From: Arhodomonas sp051195215
GTDB taxonomy: Bacteria; Pseudomonadota; Gammaproteobacteria; Nitrococcales; Nitrococcaceae
DNA: 64,000 nucleotides
Assembly (NCBI RefSeq): GCF_051195215.1
Contig: NZ_JBNAZM010000010.1
Coordinates: forward strand, 58,610 to 122,609
Reading direction: 5' to 3'
Below are positions 34,128 to 41,969 of this stretch, piece after piece (positions within the stretch are counted from its first letter, which is position 1; the number at the start of each line of letters is the position of its first letter). The translations under genes and the position numbers were made by a program. The notes below the pieces were generated by a model, which ran no database searches, was not told where the DNA came from, and saw nothing but the letters and a program-made list of their open reading frames with translations.

Positions 34128-35249
34128 ATGGATTTCAATGCACTGCTCGAACTGATGGTCACCAAGAAGGCCTCGGATCTGTTCATCACCTCCGGGCTCG
34201 CCCCGAGCATGAAAGTCTCGGGGCGGATCATGCCGGTGACCAAGACCAAGCTCAGCCCGGAGCAGGCGCAGCAGGTGGTGTTCTCCATCATGAACGAGCG
34301 CCAGCGCCGCGAGTTCGAGACCACGCACGAATGCAACTTCGCCATCAGTGCCAAGGGACTCGGCCGGTTTCGCGTGAGCGCGTTCTATCAGCGCAGTAAC
34401 GTGGGCATGGTGCTGCGCCGCATCGAGACCGAGATCCCCACGGTGGATCAGCTGAGCCTGCCGCCCATTCTCAACGACCTGTCGATGACCAAGCGCGGGC
34501 TGATCATCTTCGTCGGCGCCACCGGCACCGGTAAGTCCACCTCGCTGGCGGCCATGATCGGGCACCGTAACGAGCATTCGACCGGGCATATCATCACCAT
34601 CGAGGACCCCATCGAGTACATGCATGCTCATCGCAGCTGCATCGTGACCCAGCGCGAGGTGGGCATCGACACGGAGTCTTTCGACGTGGCGCTGAAGAAC
34701 ACGCTGCGCCAGGCGCCGGACGTGATCCTCATCGGCGAGATCCGTTCCCGCGAGACCATGGACTACGCCATCGCCTTCGCCGAAACCGGCCACCTGTGCC
34801 TCGCCACGCTTCACGCGAACAACGCCAACCAGGCGATGGACCGCATCATCAACTTCTTCCCCTCCGACCGCCGCGATCAGCTGTTCACCGACCTGTCGCT
34901 GAACCTCAAGGCGGTGATCGCCCAGCAGCTGCTGCCGTCCCCGGACGGCAAGGCGCGCGTGCCCGCGGTGGAGATTCTCATCGGCACGCCACTGGTCTCG
35001 GACAAGATCCACAACGGCGAGGTGCACGAGCTCAAGGACATCATGAAGCGCTCCAACGAGCAGGGCATGCAGACCTTCGACCAGAACCTCTATCAGCTCT
35101 ACAGCGAGGGCCGGATTACCTATGAGGACGCGCTGCGTTACGCCGACTCGGCCAACGAGGTGCGGTTGATGGCGAAGCTCGGCGATGACGGCCGCCGCCA
35201 GAAGATGGAAGAGATGGCCGACAGCATTGGCTTGCAGGTGGATGAGTAG
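34128..35249 (+). CDS. pilU: PilT-dependent accessory retraction ATPase PilU
   Basis: 373 residues from the ATG at 34128 with GAGGGG upstream. Walker A GATGTGKST, Asp box IITIEDPIEYMHAHRSC, Walker B VILIGEIRSRETMDYAIAFA, His box TGHLCLATLHANNA, and a C-terminal extension ending MADSIGLQVDE typical of PilU. It assists PilT in force generation. The pilTU unit ends in a 307-nt repeat-filled gap. Confidence 0.96.
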   Translation: MDFNALLELMVTKKASDLFITSGLAPSMKVSGRIMPVTKTKLSPEQAQQVVFSIMNERQRREFETTHECNFAISAKGLGRFRVSAFYQRSNVGMVLRRIETEIPTVDQLSLPPILNDLSMTKRGLIIFVGATGTGKSTSLAAMIGHRNEHSTGHIITIEDPIEYMHAHRSCIVTQREVGIDTESFDVALKNTLRQAPDVILIGEIRSRETMDYAIAFAETGHLCLATLHANNANQAMDRIINFFPSDRRDQLFTDLSLNLKAVIAQQLLPSPDGKARVPAVEILIGTPLVSDKIHNGEVHELKDIMKRSNEQGMQTFDQNLYQLYSEGRITYEDALRYADSANEVRLMAKLGDDGRRQKMEEMADSIGLQVDE

Positions 35250-35344
35250 GGCGGATGTTGTCGCTGACCATGTTGGGTCGGGACTGATGCACGGGCGCGG
35301 TATCCGGGCGTGGGAGGCCTCTTTGGCGGCCAGTTGAACGACCC

Positions 35345-35420
35345 AAGTTCAAAGACGAAAGAACATACTAACCTTTGCGAAAGTATTGCCAAGCGGCTGT
35401 CCGCTTGCCACTTTGAACTT
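35345..35420. repeat. Dispersed ACTTG-type inverted-repeat element, copy E1
   Basis: AAGTTCAAAG (35345-35354) is the exact inverse of CTTTGAACTT (35411-35420). The core hairpin is CAAGCGG (35390-35396) with CCGCTTG (35401-35407). The AT-rich left half (GAAAGAACATACTAACCTTT) is unlike surrounding DNA. In the pilU to pyr operon gap. Confidence 0.6.
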
Positions 35421-35431
35421 CCTTGGATGGC

Positions 35432-35523
35432 AGGTGGCAAGTTGAAAGCGGCAAGCTTCAAGAGGCGGTACCGGGGACGACGCCGCCGCAGCCAGACGCT
35501 TTTGACTTTGCACTTTTGATTTT
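35432..35523. repeat. Dispersed ACTTG-type inverted-repeat element, copy E2
   Basis: Left arm GGTGGCAAGTTGAAAGCGGC and CAAGCTTCAAGAGGCGG; right arm ACGCTTTTGACTTTGCACTT then TTGATTTTT, in the inverse sense. The centre is GC-rich (GGGGACGACGCCGCCGC). With E1 and the hairpin at 35524-35576 it fills the gap 35250-35556; no gene was seen there. Confidence 0.55.
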
Positions 35524-35576
35524 TGCCTGCGCCGCACCCGTAGGCGCGAGGCGCGCCTACGGGTGCGGCGCAGGCA
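35524..35576. repeat. Perfect 25-bp-arm hairpin at the end of the pyr operon
   Basis: Arms 35524-35548 and 35552-35576 are perfectly complementary over 25 bp with a 3-nt loop (AGG, 35549-35551). The right arm encodes the last codons and stop (35557-35559) of the minus-strand flavoprotein-like gene. On the plus strand it is preceded, not followed, by T-rich DNA, so it is not a standard terminator for pilU. The inner core GTAGGCG...CGCCTAC also occurs as a 16-bp palindrome inside tesA (20599-20614). Confidence 0.7.
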
Positions 35577-36246
35577 TCTCCGCCAGATGGACGCTCGCGA
35601 GCAGCCCCTCGAGCTCGTCGAGCCAGGGTTCCAATCGGCCTTCGGGCAGGCATGCCGCCAGGGGCATGGCCTGGCGGTGCACCGCCGGGAGCTCGGCGAG
35701 ATAGTGCCGCAGCAGGGTGAGGCCCTCGCCCTCGAAACAGCCCGGGCCGCCGGCCATGCTCGCCACCCGGGCGGGGATGCTCGCGTCCTCGAGGGATTTC
35801 ACGCCGGCGATTGCCTCGGGTGGCAGGCCGGGGAGCAGAAAATGGGATGGGCACAGCCGTGCGGGCACGTCCCGCCAGGCGCCGAGAATCACCAGGACCG
35901 GCGGTGGATCCGTGCGCTCGGCAAGGGCGAGCACCGGGCCGATACCGGCACCCTCCGCGAACAGCAGTGGCGCGCTGGGGTAGTGCTGGGGCAGTGCGTC
36001 GCCGGTGAGCGGGCCTGTCGTGACCGTCGCGCCCAGCGTGAGCCCGGCGGGCAACCCGCCGGGTGGCAGTAGGCCGCCGGCCCAGCCCTCGCGCGCGCTG
36101 GCGTGGGTCAGCGGCAGAAAACAGGTCTGCTCGTCGAAGTCCAGCCGGACGTACTGGCCGAGATCGAAGTCGGTGGGCAATCCGGCGAGTCGCAGCCACC
36201 ACCAGCCACCGGCGACGCGGTCGAGCCCTGTGACCCGCCGTTGCAT
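35557..36246 (-). CDS. PyrK-like / ferredoxin-reductase-like protein in the pyr operon
   Basis: 229 residues from the ATG at 36246, two nt after the pyrC' stop. An N-terminal beta-barrel-like part (RRVTGLDRVAGGWWWLRLAG, FDLGQYVRLDF) is followed by a nucleotide-fold segment LLFAEGAGIGPVLALAE, reminiscent of the GGGIGxAPL loop of dihydroorotate dehydrogenase electron-transfer subunits. The clear FAD RxYS/T motif and the C-terminal four-cysteine [2Fe-2S] cluster of PyrK are absent; cysteines are scattered. So it is a diverged flavoprotein-like protein, role unknown. Its position suggests a pyrimidine link. The stop lies within a perfect hairpin. Confidence 0.7.
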   Translation of the reverse strand: MQRRVTGLDRVAGGWWWLRLAGLPTDFDLGQYVRLDFDEQTCFLPLTHASAREGWAGGLLPPGGLPAGLTLGATVTTGPLTGDALPQHYPSAPLLFAEGAGIGPVLALAERTDPPPVLVILGAWRDVPARLCPSHFLLPGLPPEAIAGVKSLEDASIPARVASMAGGPGCFEGEGLTLLRHYLAELPAVHRQAMPLAACLPEGRLEPWLDELEGLLASVHLAEMPAPHP

Positions 36247-36248
36247 GG

Positions 36249-37538
36249 TCACCGTCCCTCGTCCCCCTGGTGAACCAGGCAGCCACCCACGATGGTGTGA
36301 GTGGCCCGGCCGGTGAGCTCCCAGCCGAGGAACGGCGAATTGTGCCCGCGACTGCGCAGGGTTTCCTGACGACACCACCATACGGCGTCCGGATCGAACA
36401 GGCATATGTCCGCGGGTGCCCCTTCGGTGAGCCGTCCGCCGGGCAGGCCAAGCATGTCCGCAGGGCCGGTGGTGATCCGCGCCAGTGCGTCGATCAGCGG
36501 CAGAACACCCTCTTCGACGAGGCGCAGAGTCAGTGGCAGCAGGGTGTCGATACCGCTGCCACCGGGGGCGGTCGTGGCGAACGGGCCGTCCTTCGCGTCG
36601 GCCCCGTGGGGATGGTGTCCGGAGCAGATCACGGCAATCTCGCCCTCGGCGACCGCCGTCCGCAACGCCTGGCGGTCACCGGTGGTGCGCAGCGGCGGGC
36701 GCAGGTGGAAGCGCGGGTCGAACCCGGCGGCATCCTGCTCGGCGAGGAACAGCTGGGGCAGCGCCACGTCCGCGCTTACGCGAGCGCCGTCGGCCACGGC
36801 CTGGCGCAGGTACGGCAGGCTTGCCGCTGACGATAGCCGGGTGAAGTGCACGCGTGCTTCGCCGTCGGCGGCGAGGGCGAGCGGTCGGGCGAGCCCCGCC
36901 GTTTCGGCCGCGACCGGGATGCCGGGCAGCCCCAGGCGGGTCGCCAGGGGGCCTTCGTGAAGGCAGCCCGCTTGCCCCAGTGCCGGGTCCAGGGGGGTGA
37001 GCAACACCGGAAGGTCGAATGTCGTGGCGTATTCCAGGGCGCGGCGCAGTACCAGGGTGTCGGCAACAGGGTGGTCGCCGTCGCCCACCGCCGGGCACCC
37101 GGCCCCGCGTAGCGCGGCCATTTCGGCGAGCTGTTCGCCGGCGAGTCCGCGCGTGAGCGCGCCCACCGGCAGCACGTTGGCGGCACCCGCCTCGGCGGCG
37201 CGCCGGCGGATCAGCTCGGCCACAGGTGGCGTGTCGGTTACCGGTTCGGTGTCGGGCGGGCAGACCAGCGTGGTGATGCCGGCAGCGGCGGCCGCGCGTG
37301 CTTCACCGGCGACCGTGGCCCGGTGCTCCGGGCCGGGCCGGCCCAGGCGTGCGCCGACGTCGATGAGCCCGGGGCAGACCACGCGACCGCTGGCCTCGAT
37401 GATTTCGTCGGGGGTGAAGTCCTCCGGGGCGCTGCCGCGGTGGCTGATCAGACCGTCGGCGATGCACAGATCGGTGACTGCGTCGTGGCCGTCGGCGGGG
37501 TCGATGACCCGACCGCCTCGAATCAGGATGCGCTTCAT
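36249..37538 (-). CDS. pyrX: Dihydroorotase-like protein, catalytically inactive type (PyrC'/PyrX)
   Basis: 429 residues with a dihydroorotase fold: IRGGRVIDPADGHDAVTD, then PGLIDVGARLGRPG. In active enzymes this block is DxHxHxRxPG; here both metal histidines are missing (DVGARLG). The catalytic DHAPH block reads SGHHPHGADAKDG, with the aspartate replaced. This is the pattern of the non-catalytic PyrC' that Pseudomonas aspartate transcarbamoylase needs for assembly. It overlaps pyrB by 4 nt. A genuine dihydroorotase must be encoded elsewhere. Complete otherwise, no frameshift. Confidence 0.92.
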   Translation of the reverse strand: MKRILIRGGRVIDPADGHDAVTDLCIADGLISHRGSAPEDFTPDEIIEASGRVVCPGLIDVGARLGRPGPEHRATVAGEARAAAAAGITTLVCPPDTEPVTDTPPVAELIRRRAAEAGAANVLPVGALTRGLAGEQLAEMAALRGAGCPAVGDGDHPVADTLVLRRALEYATTFDLPVLLTPLDPALGQAGCLHEGPLATRLGLPGIPVAAETAGLARPLALAADGEARVHFTRLSSAASLPYLRQAVADGARVSADVALPQLFLAEQDAAGFDPRFHLRPPLRTTGDRQALRTAVAEGEIAVICSGHHPHGADAKDGPFATTAPGGSGIDTLLPLTLRLVEEGVLPLIDALARITTGPADMLGLPGGRLTEGAPADICLFDPDAVWWCRQETLRSRGHNSPFLGWELTGRATHTIVGGCLVHQGDEGR

Positions 37539-38503
37539 GCCTCCTCCACGCTGGCCTGTGCGCGACTGCCCAGAACCATGGACATGACTGCCATTCGCAC
37601 GGCGATACCGTTGGTCACCTGTTCCAGGATTACCGAACGTGGTCCGTCGGCGACGGCGCTGTCGATCTCCACGCCGCGATTGATCGGCCCTGGATGCATG
37701 ACGATGGCGTCCGGCTTGGCGGTGGCCAGGCGCTCCTCGCTCAAACCGTAGTGCTGATAGTACTCGGTCTCGCTCGGCAGTAGTGCGCCCTCCATGCGTT
37801 CGCGCTGCAGTCGCAGCATGATCACCACGTCCACATCCTTCAGGCCGCTGGCCAGGTCGTGATGGACGTGCACGCCCAGCCCCTCGATGTCCCTGGGCAG
37901 GAGCGTGCGCGGCGCGATCACGCGCACTTCGCCCGCGCCCAGGCCGTTCAACGCGTGAATCTGCGAGCGCGCCACCCGCGAGTGAAGCACGTCGCCGACG
38001 ATGGCCACCCGCAGGGGCTCGAAAGCGCCCTTGTGGCGGCGGATGGTGAACGCGTCGAGCATGGCCTGGGTAGGGTGCGCGTGACGCCCGTCGCCGGCGT
38101 TGAGAACGGCGACCTCCTCGCCCACGTGGTCGGCCACATAGGCGGCGGCGCCGCTTTCGTTGTGGCGTACCACGAACATGTCCGCCTGCATGGCCTCCAG
38201 GTTGCGGAGCATGTCCAGCAGGCTTTCGCCCTTGGTAGTGGTGGTGGCGACGTTGACGTTGAGCACGTCCGCCGAGAGGCGTTTGGCCGCCAGCTCGAAG
38301 GTGGTGCGCGTACGCGTGCTCGATTCGAAGAACAGGTTGATCACCGTGCGGCCCCGCAGCAGCGGGACCTTTTTCACCGATTTGCCGATCACGCCGGTGA
38401 ACGACTCGGCGGTGTCGAGGATGCGGGTCAGCAGCTCGCCGGGAACGCCCTCGGTGGTCAGAAAGTGGCGCAGGCGGCCGTCGCTGTCGATCTGTTCGGT
38501 CAT
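37535..38503 (-). CDS. pyrB: Aspartate carbamoyltransferase catalytic subunit
   Basis: 322 residues from the ATG at 38503. Carbamoyl-phosphate loop FFESSTRTRTTFELAAKRL, the mobile-loop region NVATTTTKGESLLDMLRNLE, HPTQAMLDAF, VGDVLHSRVARSQI and C-terminal MHPGPINRGVEIDSAVADG are all intact. Committed step of pyrimidine synthesis. It overlaps pyrR by 4 nt and pyrC' by 4 nt. The class A type (PyrB with inactive PyrC') is implied by the neighbour. Confidence 0.97.
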   Translation of the reverse strand: MTEQIDSDGRLRHFLTTEGVPGELLTRILDTAESFTGVIGKSVKKVPLLRGRTVINLFFESSTRTRTTFELAAKRLSADVLNVNVATTTTKGESLLDMLRNLEAMQADMFVVRHNESGAAAYVADHVGEEVAVLNAGDGRHAHPTQAMLDAFTIRRHKGAFEPLRVAIVGDVLHSRVARSQIHALNGLGAGEVRVIAPRTLLPRDIEGLGVHVHHDLASGLKDVDVVIMLRLQRERMEGALLPSETEYYQHYGLSEERLATAKPDAIVMHPGPINRGVEIDSAVADGPRSVILEQVTNGIAVRMAVMSMVLGSRAQASVEEA

Positions 38504-39009
38504 GAGCGGCGCTTTTCGATGGTGAGGGTGAGCGGGTCCGGGCCCGACAGGTGAACGGCCTCGTCGGCGGCGAGGGAGACGCAGGCGCCGGTCACGTCCG
38601 CGGCCACCGGCAGCTCGCGCTCGCCTCGATCGATGAGTACCGCCAGCCGCACCGCGGCGGGACGCCCGAAGTCGAAGAGCTCGTTGAGCGCGGCGCGGAC
38701 CGTACGCCCCGTGTAGAGCACGTCGTCGACGAGGACGATCACTCGGTCGTCCACGGTGAAGGGCAGCTCCGACGGCCGCACCGTCGGGTGCAGCCCCGCG
38801 CGGGAGAAATCGTCCCGGTAGAAGTTGATATCGAGCCGGCCGAGGGGCGTCGCCAGCGCCATGCGACGGTGAAGGTGCTCGGCGAGCCACACACCGCCGG
38901 TATGCACACCGACCATCGCGACGCGTTCCGGGGCGACGCCGTCGAGGCGTGCCCGGAGTGCGTGTTCCATGTCCCCGAGCAGGCTCGGGACGTGCGGGAG
39001 CTCAGTCAT
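38500..39009 (-). CDS. pyrR: Bifunctional pyr operon regulator / uracil phosphoribosyltransferase PyrR
   Basis: 169 residues from the ATG at 39009. PRPP-binding motif VIVLVDDVLYTGRTVRAALN; conserved GVHTGGVWLAEHL, DINFYRDDFSRAG and C-terminal VHLSGPDPLTLTIEK. In Gram-positives PyrR binds pyr mRNA; in gammaproteobacteria it sits before pyrB and its role is less clear. Overlaps ruvX and pyrB by 4 nt each. No attenuator-like leader was recognised because it is embedded in the operon. Confidence 0.94.
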   Translation of the reverse strand: MTELPHVPSLLGDMEHALRARLDGVAPERVAMVGVHTGGVWLAEHLHRRMALATPLGRLDINFYRDDFSRAGLHPTVRPSELPFTVDDRVIVLVDDVLYTGRTVRAALNELFDFGRPAAVRLAVLIDRGERELPVAADVTGACVSLAADEAVHLSGPDPLTLTIEKRRS

Positions 39010-39437
39010 CGTAACCCCTGCTCGCTGAACCAGGTCTCCAGAATGACGGCCGCCGAGACGGCGTCCAGTCGCGACTTGTCGCGGCGGTGGCGCACCGGGC
39101 GGCCGGTGGCGGCCAGGCGTTCGCCCGCTTCGTGGGATGATAGCGCCTCGTCCACCGTGTGCACCGGCAGCGCGAAGCGTCCGGCCAGGCGGCGGGCGAA
39201 ACGCTCCGCCGCCCGCGTGCTCTCCGAGTCGCTGCCGTCGGTGTGCCGCGGCACGCCCACGATCAAGGCCGCAGGGCGCCACTCCTCGATCAGGGCCTCG
39301 ACGGCCGCCCAATCCGGTGCGCCCTGCTGTGCAGCCAGAGTCGTGAGGGCGTGAGCGCTCGCGGTGATGCGCTCACCGCCGGCAACGCCGATGCGTGCCA
39401 GGCCGAAGTCGAACGCGAGGTAGCTGTCGGCGCCCAT
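39006..39437 (-). CDS. ruvX: Holliday junction resolvase-like protein RuvX/YqgF
   Basis: 143 residues from the ATG at 39437. RNase H-like fold with catalytic acid in YLAFDFGLARIGVAGGE; conserved LIVGVPRHTDGSDSESTRAA, VDEALSSHEA and DAVSAAVILETWF. YqgF proteins act in 16S rRNA 5'-end maturation and possibly recombination. First gene of the overlapping pyr run; 113 nt after yqgE. An open frame upstream of 39437 exists but is not family-like. Confidence 0.93.
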   Translation of the reverse strand: MGADSYLAFDFGLARIGVAGGERITASAHALTTLAAQQGAPDWAAVEALIEEWRPAALIVGVPRHTDGSDSESTRAAERFARRLAGRFALPVHTVDEALSSHEAGERLAATGRPVRHRRDKSRLDAVSAAVILETWFSEQGLR

Positions 39438-39550
39438 GGGAGTCAGTGCCGGCTTCGGGCCGGGGGCGCGACGGTGTGGTTGCTGTGGGCACCGTGTCTC
39501 ATCCGGGCGGCTCCCAGCGGTCGATGGTCTCGTCGACGTCGGTGCGGCTT

Positions 39551-40114
39551 TCAGGCGTGTCCGGTATCCGACGACAGCAGGCTCAGGTCTACGCCCAGTG
39601 ACGCGGCGGCCGCGTACCAGCGCTGATCGCTCGGGCGATGAAAGAGGATGTCCAGCGACGCCGGCCCGTTCAACCAGGTGTTCTCCGCCAGTTCGCGTTC
39701 CAGCTGACCGGCGCCCCAGCCGGCGTAGCCGAGCGCGAGTAGCCACTCCGCCGGGCCCTCGTCACGGGCGATGGCCTCGAGAATATCCCGCGAGGTGGTC
39801 ACGCCGAGATCATCGGCGACGGTGAGGCTGGAATCCCAGTCGCCCAGCGGGCGGTGGAGCACGAAGCCGCGCTCGCGTTGAACCGGTCCGCCGGCGTAGA
39901 CCGGACGGGCGGCCACCTCCGAGTCTTCCAGCGGAATCTCCAGGTGCTCCAGGAGCTCACCGACGGTAATCCCGGAGGGGCGGTTGATCACAATGCCGAG
40001 CGCCCCGTCGGTATTGTGCTCGCACAGGTAGGCGACGCTCTGCGAGAAGTTCGGGTCCGCGAGCGTCGGCATCGCGATCAGCAGCTGATTGGTCAGGTTG
40101 CTCTCATCACCCAT
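39551..40114 (-). CDS. yqgE: YqgE/AlgH family protein
   Basis: 187 residues from the ATG at 40114 (MGDESNLTNQLLIAMPTLAD). Conserved VAYLCEHNTDGALGIVINRP, VYAGGPVQRERGFVLH, ALGYAGWGAGQLERELAENT and W near the C-terminus. In Pseudomonas the homologue AlgH was linked to alginate production; biochemical function unknown. It occupies its usual place between a tonB-type gene and ruvX. Confidence 0.95.
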   Translation of the reverse strand: MGDESNLTNQLLIAMPTLADPNFSQSVAYLCEHNTDGALGIVINRPSGITVGELLEHLEIPLEDSEVAARPVYAGGPVQRERGFVLHRPLGDWDSSLTVADDLGVTTSRDILEAIARDEGPAEWLLALGYAGWGAGQLERELAENTWLNGPASLDILFHRPSDQRWYAAAASLGVDLSLLSSDTGHA

Positions 40115-40189
40115 AGCTTCACAGTATCCGCCACGCATTCGGGGGCCCACAAGTCCGGATGGCGCCGTTGACGGCGGCGCCCGTGTGCG

Positions 40190-41065
40190 TCAGTCGGCAC
40201 GAAAACGCGTGCCCGGGGCGAACTCCCAGGTGCGCGTGATGACCAGCAGATCCTTGCCTTCCAGCACCTCCGGCGGTACCGGGGCGAACGGGCCGGCAAG
40301 GTCGACGATGCGCTGCGCGGCCTGGTTGAGGACGGGGTGGGCCGAGGCGCGAAGCACCTCGACCGCACGCACGTCGCCTTCGGGCGTCAGCGTGACTTCG
40401 AGGATAAGCCGCCCCGACAGTCGTTCGCGGCGTGCCTCCCGCGGATAGTTGAGGTTGCCGACGCGCTCGACCTTGTCGATCCAGCTGCGCATGTAGGCCG
40501 CCGCGGCATGGGAGCGGGTGCGGGCGTTGATGCGTCGCTTGTCGGGGAAGCGGGCATCGATGCGCTCGCTCGGTGTGGAGAACTCGCTCGCCGAGGCCAC
40601 ACGCCGGCTGGTGTCGATGAGCTCCGCGGCCGAAGGGGCGTCGCGTTGCTCCTTCGAGGGTGCATCGGGGGTTTGTTCCGGCTGGCCGCCGCCGGTGACA
40701 CTGCGCTGGCGTTCAGGCTCGGGCTCCGGGTGCGGCGCAGGGGCGGCATTGACGCTGTGCCGGCCTTCGCTGACGCCGGGCGTGAGCGCCTTCTGTGGCT
40801 TCTCCGGGCGGATCGCTTCCTCGCTGGAGCCGCCGCCGTCCTGATTGGCGCTTGCGAGAAAATCGTAGTCCTCCGGCGCCTTTTCCTGCGGATCGGTCGC
40901 CAGGGCGATCTCGATCATGGGCGACGGCGTGCGCGGGTCCGGGAAGCTCCAGGCGAAGCCCACCCCGAGCAGGATCACCGCGTGAACCACCACGGATATC
41001 AGCAGCGTGGCGGCCATCGTGCTGTCGCCGGCTATGGTCCTTGGCCTCGGCATCCTTCCACTCAT
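40190..41065 (-). CDS. TonB-family energy transducer
   Basis: 291 residues from the ATG at 41065, overlapping the Gx transporter gene by 4 nt (ATGA). Single N-terminal membrane anchor at about residues 17-40 (MAATLLISVVVHAVILLGVG), a long Pro/Glu-rich periplasmic linker (residues 60-130), and a C-terminal TonB fold: LNYPREARRERLSGRLILEV, DVRAVEVLRASAHPVLNQAA. Pseudomonas carries tonB3 at the same locus, between gshB and yqgE, where it affects twitching motility. The two genes are positional equivalents; shared function is inference. Confidence 0.85.
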   Translation of the reverse strand: MSGRMPRPRTIAGDSTMAATLLISVVVHAVILLGVGFAWSFPDPRTPSPMIEIALATDPQEKAPEDYDFLASANQDGGGSSEEAIRPEKPQKALTPGVSEGRHSVNAAPAPHPEPEPERQRSVTGGGQPEQTPDAPSKEQRDAPSAAELIDTSRRVASASEFSTPSERIDARFPDKRRINARTRSHAAAAYMRSWIDKVERVGNLNYPREARRERLSGRLILEVTLTPEGDVRAVEVLRASAHPVLNQAAQRIVDLAGPFAPVPPEVLEGKDLLVITRTWEFAPGTRFRAD

Positions 41066-41610
41066 GTCTCGGGCCGGTTCGAAGATCGTGCGTGCACAGG
41101 CGTGGCAATGCGTGCCAGCACGGCGCCGGCGATTATACCGTTGACGGCGCCGAAGGCGACCGCCGCGGTCATCAGCCACGGTAACAGATAGAGCAGTGCC
41201 GGGTGTGGCACCAATAGCCACCAGGCCAGGAGAAATTGTCCGCCCATATGCGCGCAGGCGGCCAGCACGCTGTAGCCGAGCGGGCCCGTGCGCGGTATCC
41301 GGTGGCCGGCGCCCAGCGCGAGTACGGCCGCAGTGGTGCCGGCGGCACTGAGCATGAATCCCGGTGACAGGAAGCTGCCCACCACCAGACTGCCGGCGAG
41401 CACGCGCAGCCCGGCGACCCAGGCGGCGGTGCGCCAGCCGTAGCAGCACACCGCGAAGACCGTGATGACGTTGGCGAGCCCCGGCTTGATCCCGGGCACG
41501 GGGCTCGGCAGTTGCGCCTCCAGGGCGTGAATGGCCACTGCAAGCGCGGCCAGCGCGGCGATGCGGACGTCTTCCCGGGAGGCAGTGAGGGTGTTGGCCC
41601 CGGCGGTCAC
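41062..41610 (-). CDS. Gx transporter family protein (heptaprenyl diphosphate synthase component I-like)
   Basis: 182 residues from a GTG at 41610 that overlaps the NusG II gene stop (GTGA). About five hydrophobic helices. The signature PGIKPGLANVITVFAVCCYG matches the Gx transporter / HepS I membrane family (related to ECF S-component-like proteins), as does LRVLAGSLVVGSFLSPGFML. In many bacteria this gene sits next to a NusG domain II protein and an ApbE flavin transferase, as here, suggesting a flavin-linked membrane redox role. Specific substrate unknown. Confidence 0.85.
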   Translation of the reverse strand: MTAGANTLTASREDVRIAALAALAVAIHALEAQLPSPVPGIKPGLANVITVFAVCCYGWRTAAWVAGLRVLAGSLVVGSFLSPGFMLSAAGTTAAVLALGAGHRIPRTGPLGYSVLAACAHMGGQFLLAWWLLVPHPALLYLLPWLMTAAVAFGAVNGIIAGAVLARIATPVHARSSNRPET

Positions 41611-41969
41611 TGGTTTATGGCGTCGAAGTGTGGTTGCCCGCCGGTGACCTGGACCACGACGCGATTCGGCAGACACACCGCCGTCTCGCCCGGCCGGGTC
41701 AGCCAGCCGGCGCGGACACAGAGCTTGCGCCGCCCGGGGGAGTCGGTTACCCGGATGCGTCCCTCGCTTACGGCAATGGCGGTGACGCCGAGCGGCCCGG
41801 TCACCTGAAAGCGTTGCGGGGCGGCGAGCTCGACGCGCCTGGCGAGCTCTCCGGTCACCCAGACCTCGGCGCGCTCACCGGTGCCGGCCCGGGGGGCGAG
41901 CGTGGCGTGGAGCGTCACGACCAGTGCCACTGCGGCGGCGACGATGATCACGTCCGTCGTGCTTACCAT
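41607..41969 (-). CDS. NusG domain II-containing membrane-anchored protein
   Basis: 120 residues: one N-terminal hydrophobic anchor (DVIIVAAAVALVVTLHATLA), then a small beta domain ending RVTDSPGRRKLCVRAGWLTR then PGETAVCLPNRVVVQVTGG, typical of stand-alone NusG II proteins, including the paired cysteines (KLCVRAG, AVCLPN). It overlaps apbE by 7 nt at its start and the Gx gene by 4 nt at its end, so the three are tightly coupled. Role unknown, probably at the outer face of the inner membrane. Confidence 0.85.
   Translation of the reverse strand: MVSTTDVIIVAAAVALVVTLHATLAPRAGTGERAEVWVTGELARRVELAAPQRFQVTGPLGVTAIAVSEGRIRVTDSPGRRKLCVRAGWLTRPGETAVCLPNRVVVQVTGGQPHFDAINQ

Noticed and set aside
39438..39550. 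N-terminal extension of ruvX into the yqgE gap
   Set aside because: The extra frame is Pro/Arg-rich and absent from the family; the ATG at 39437 gives the standard length.
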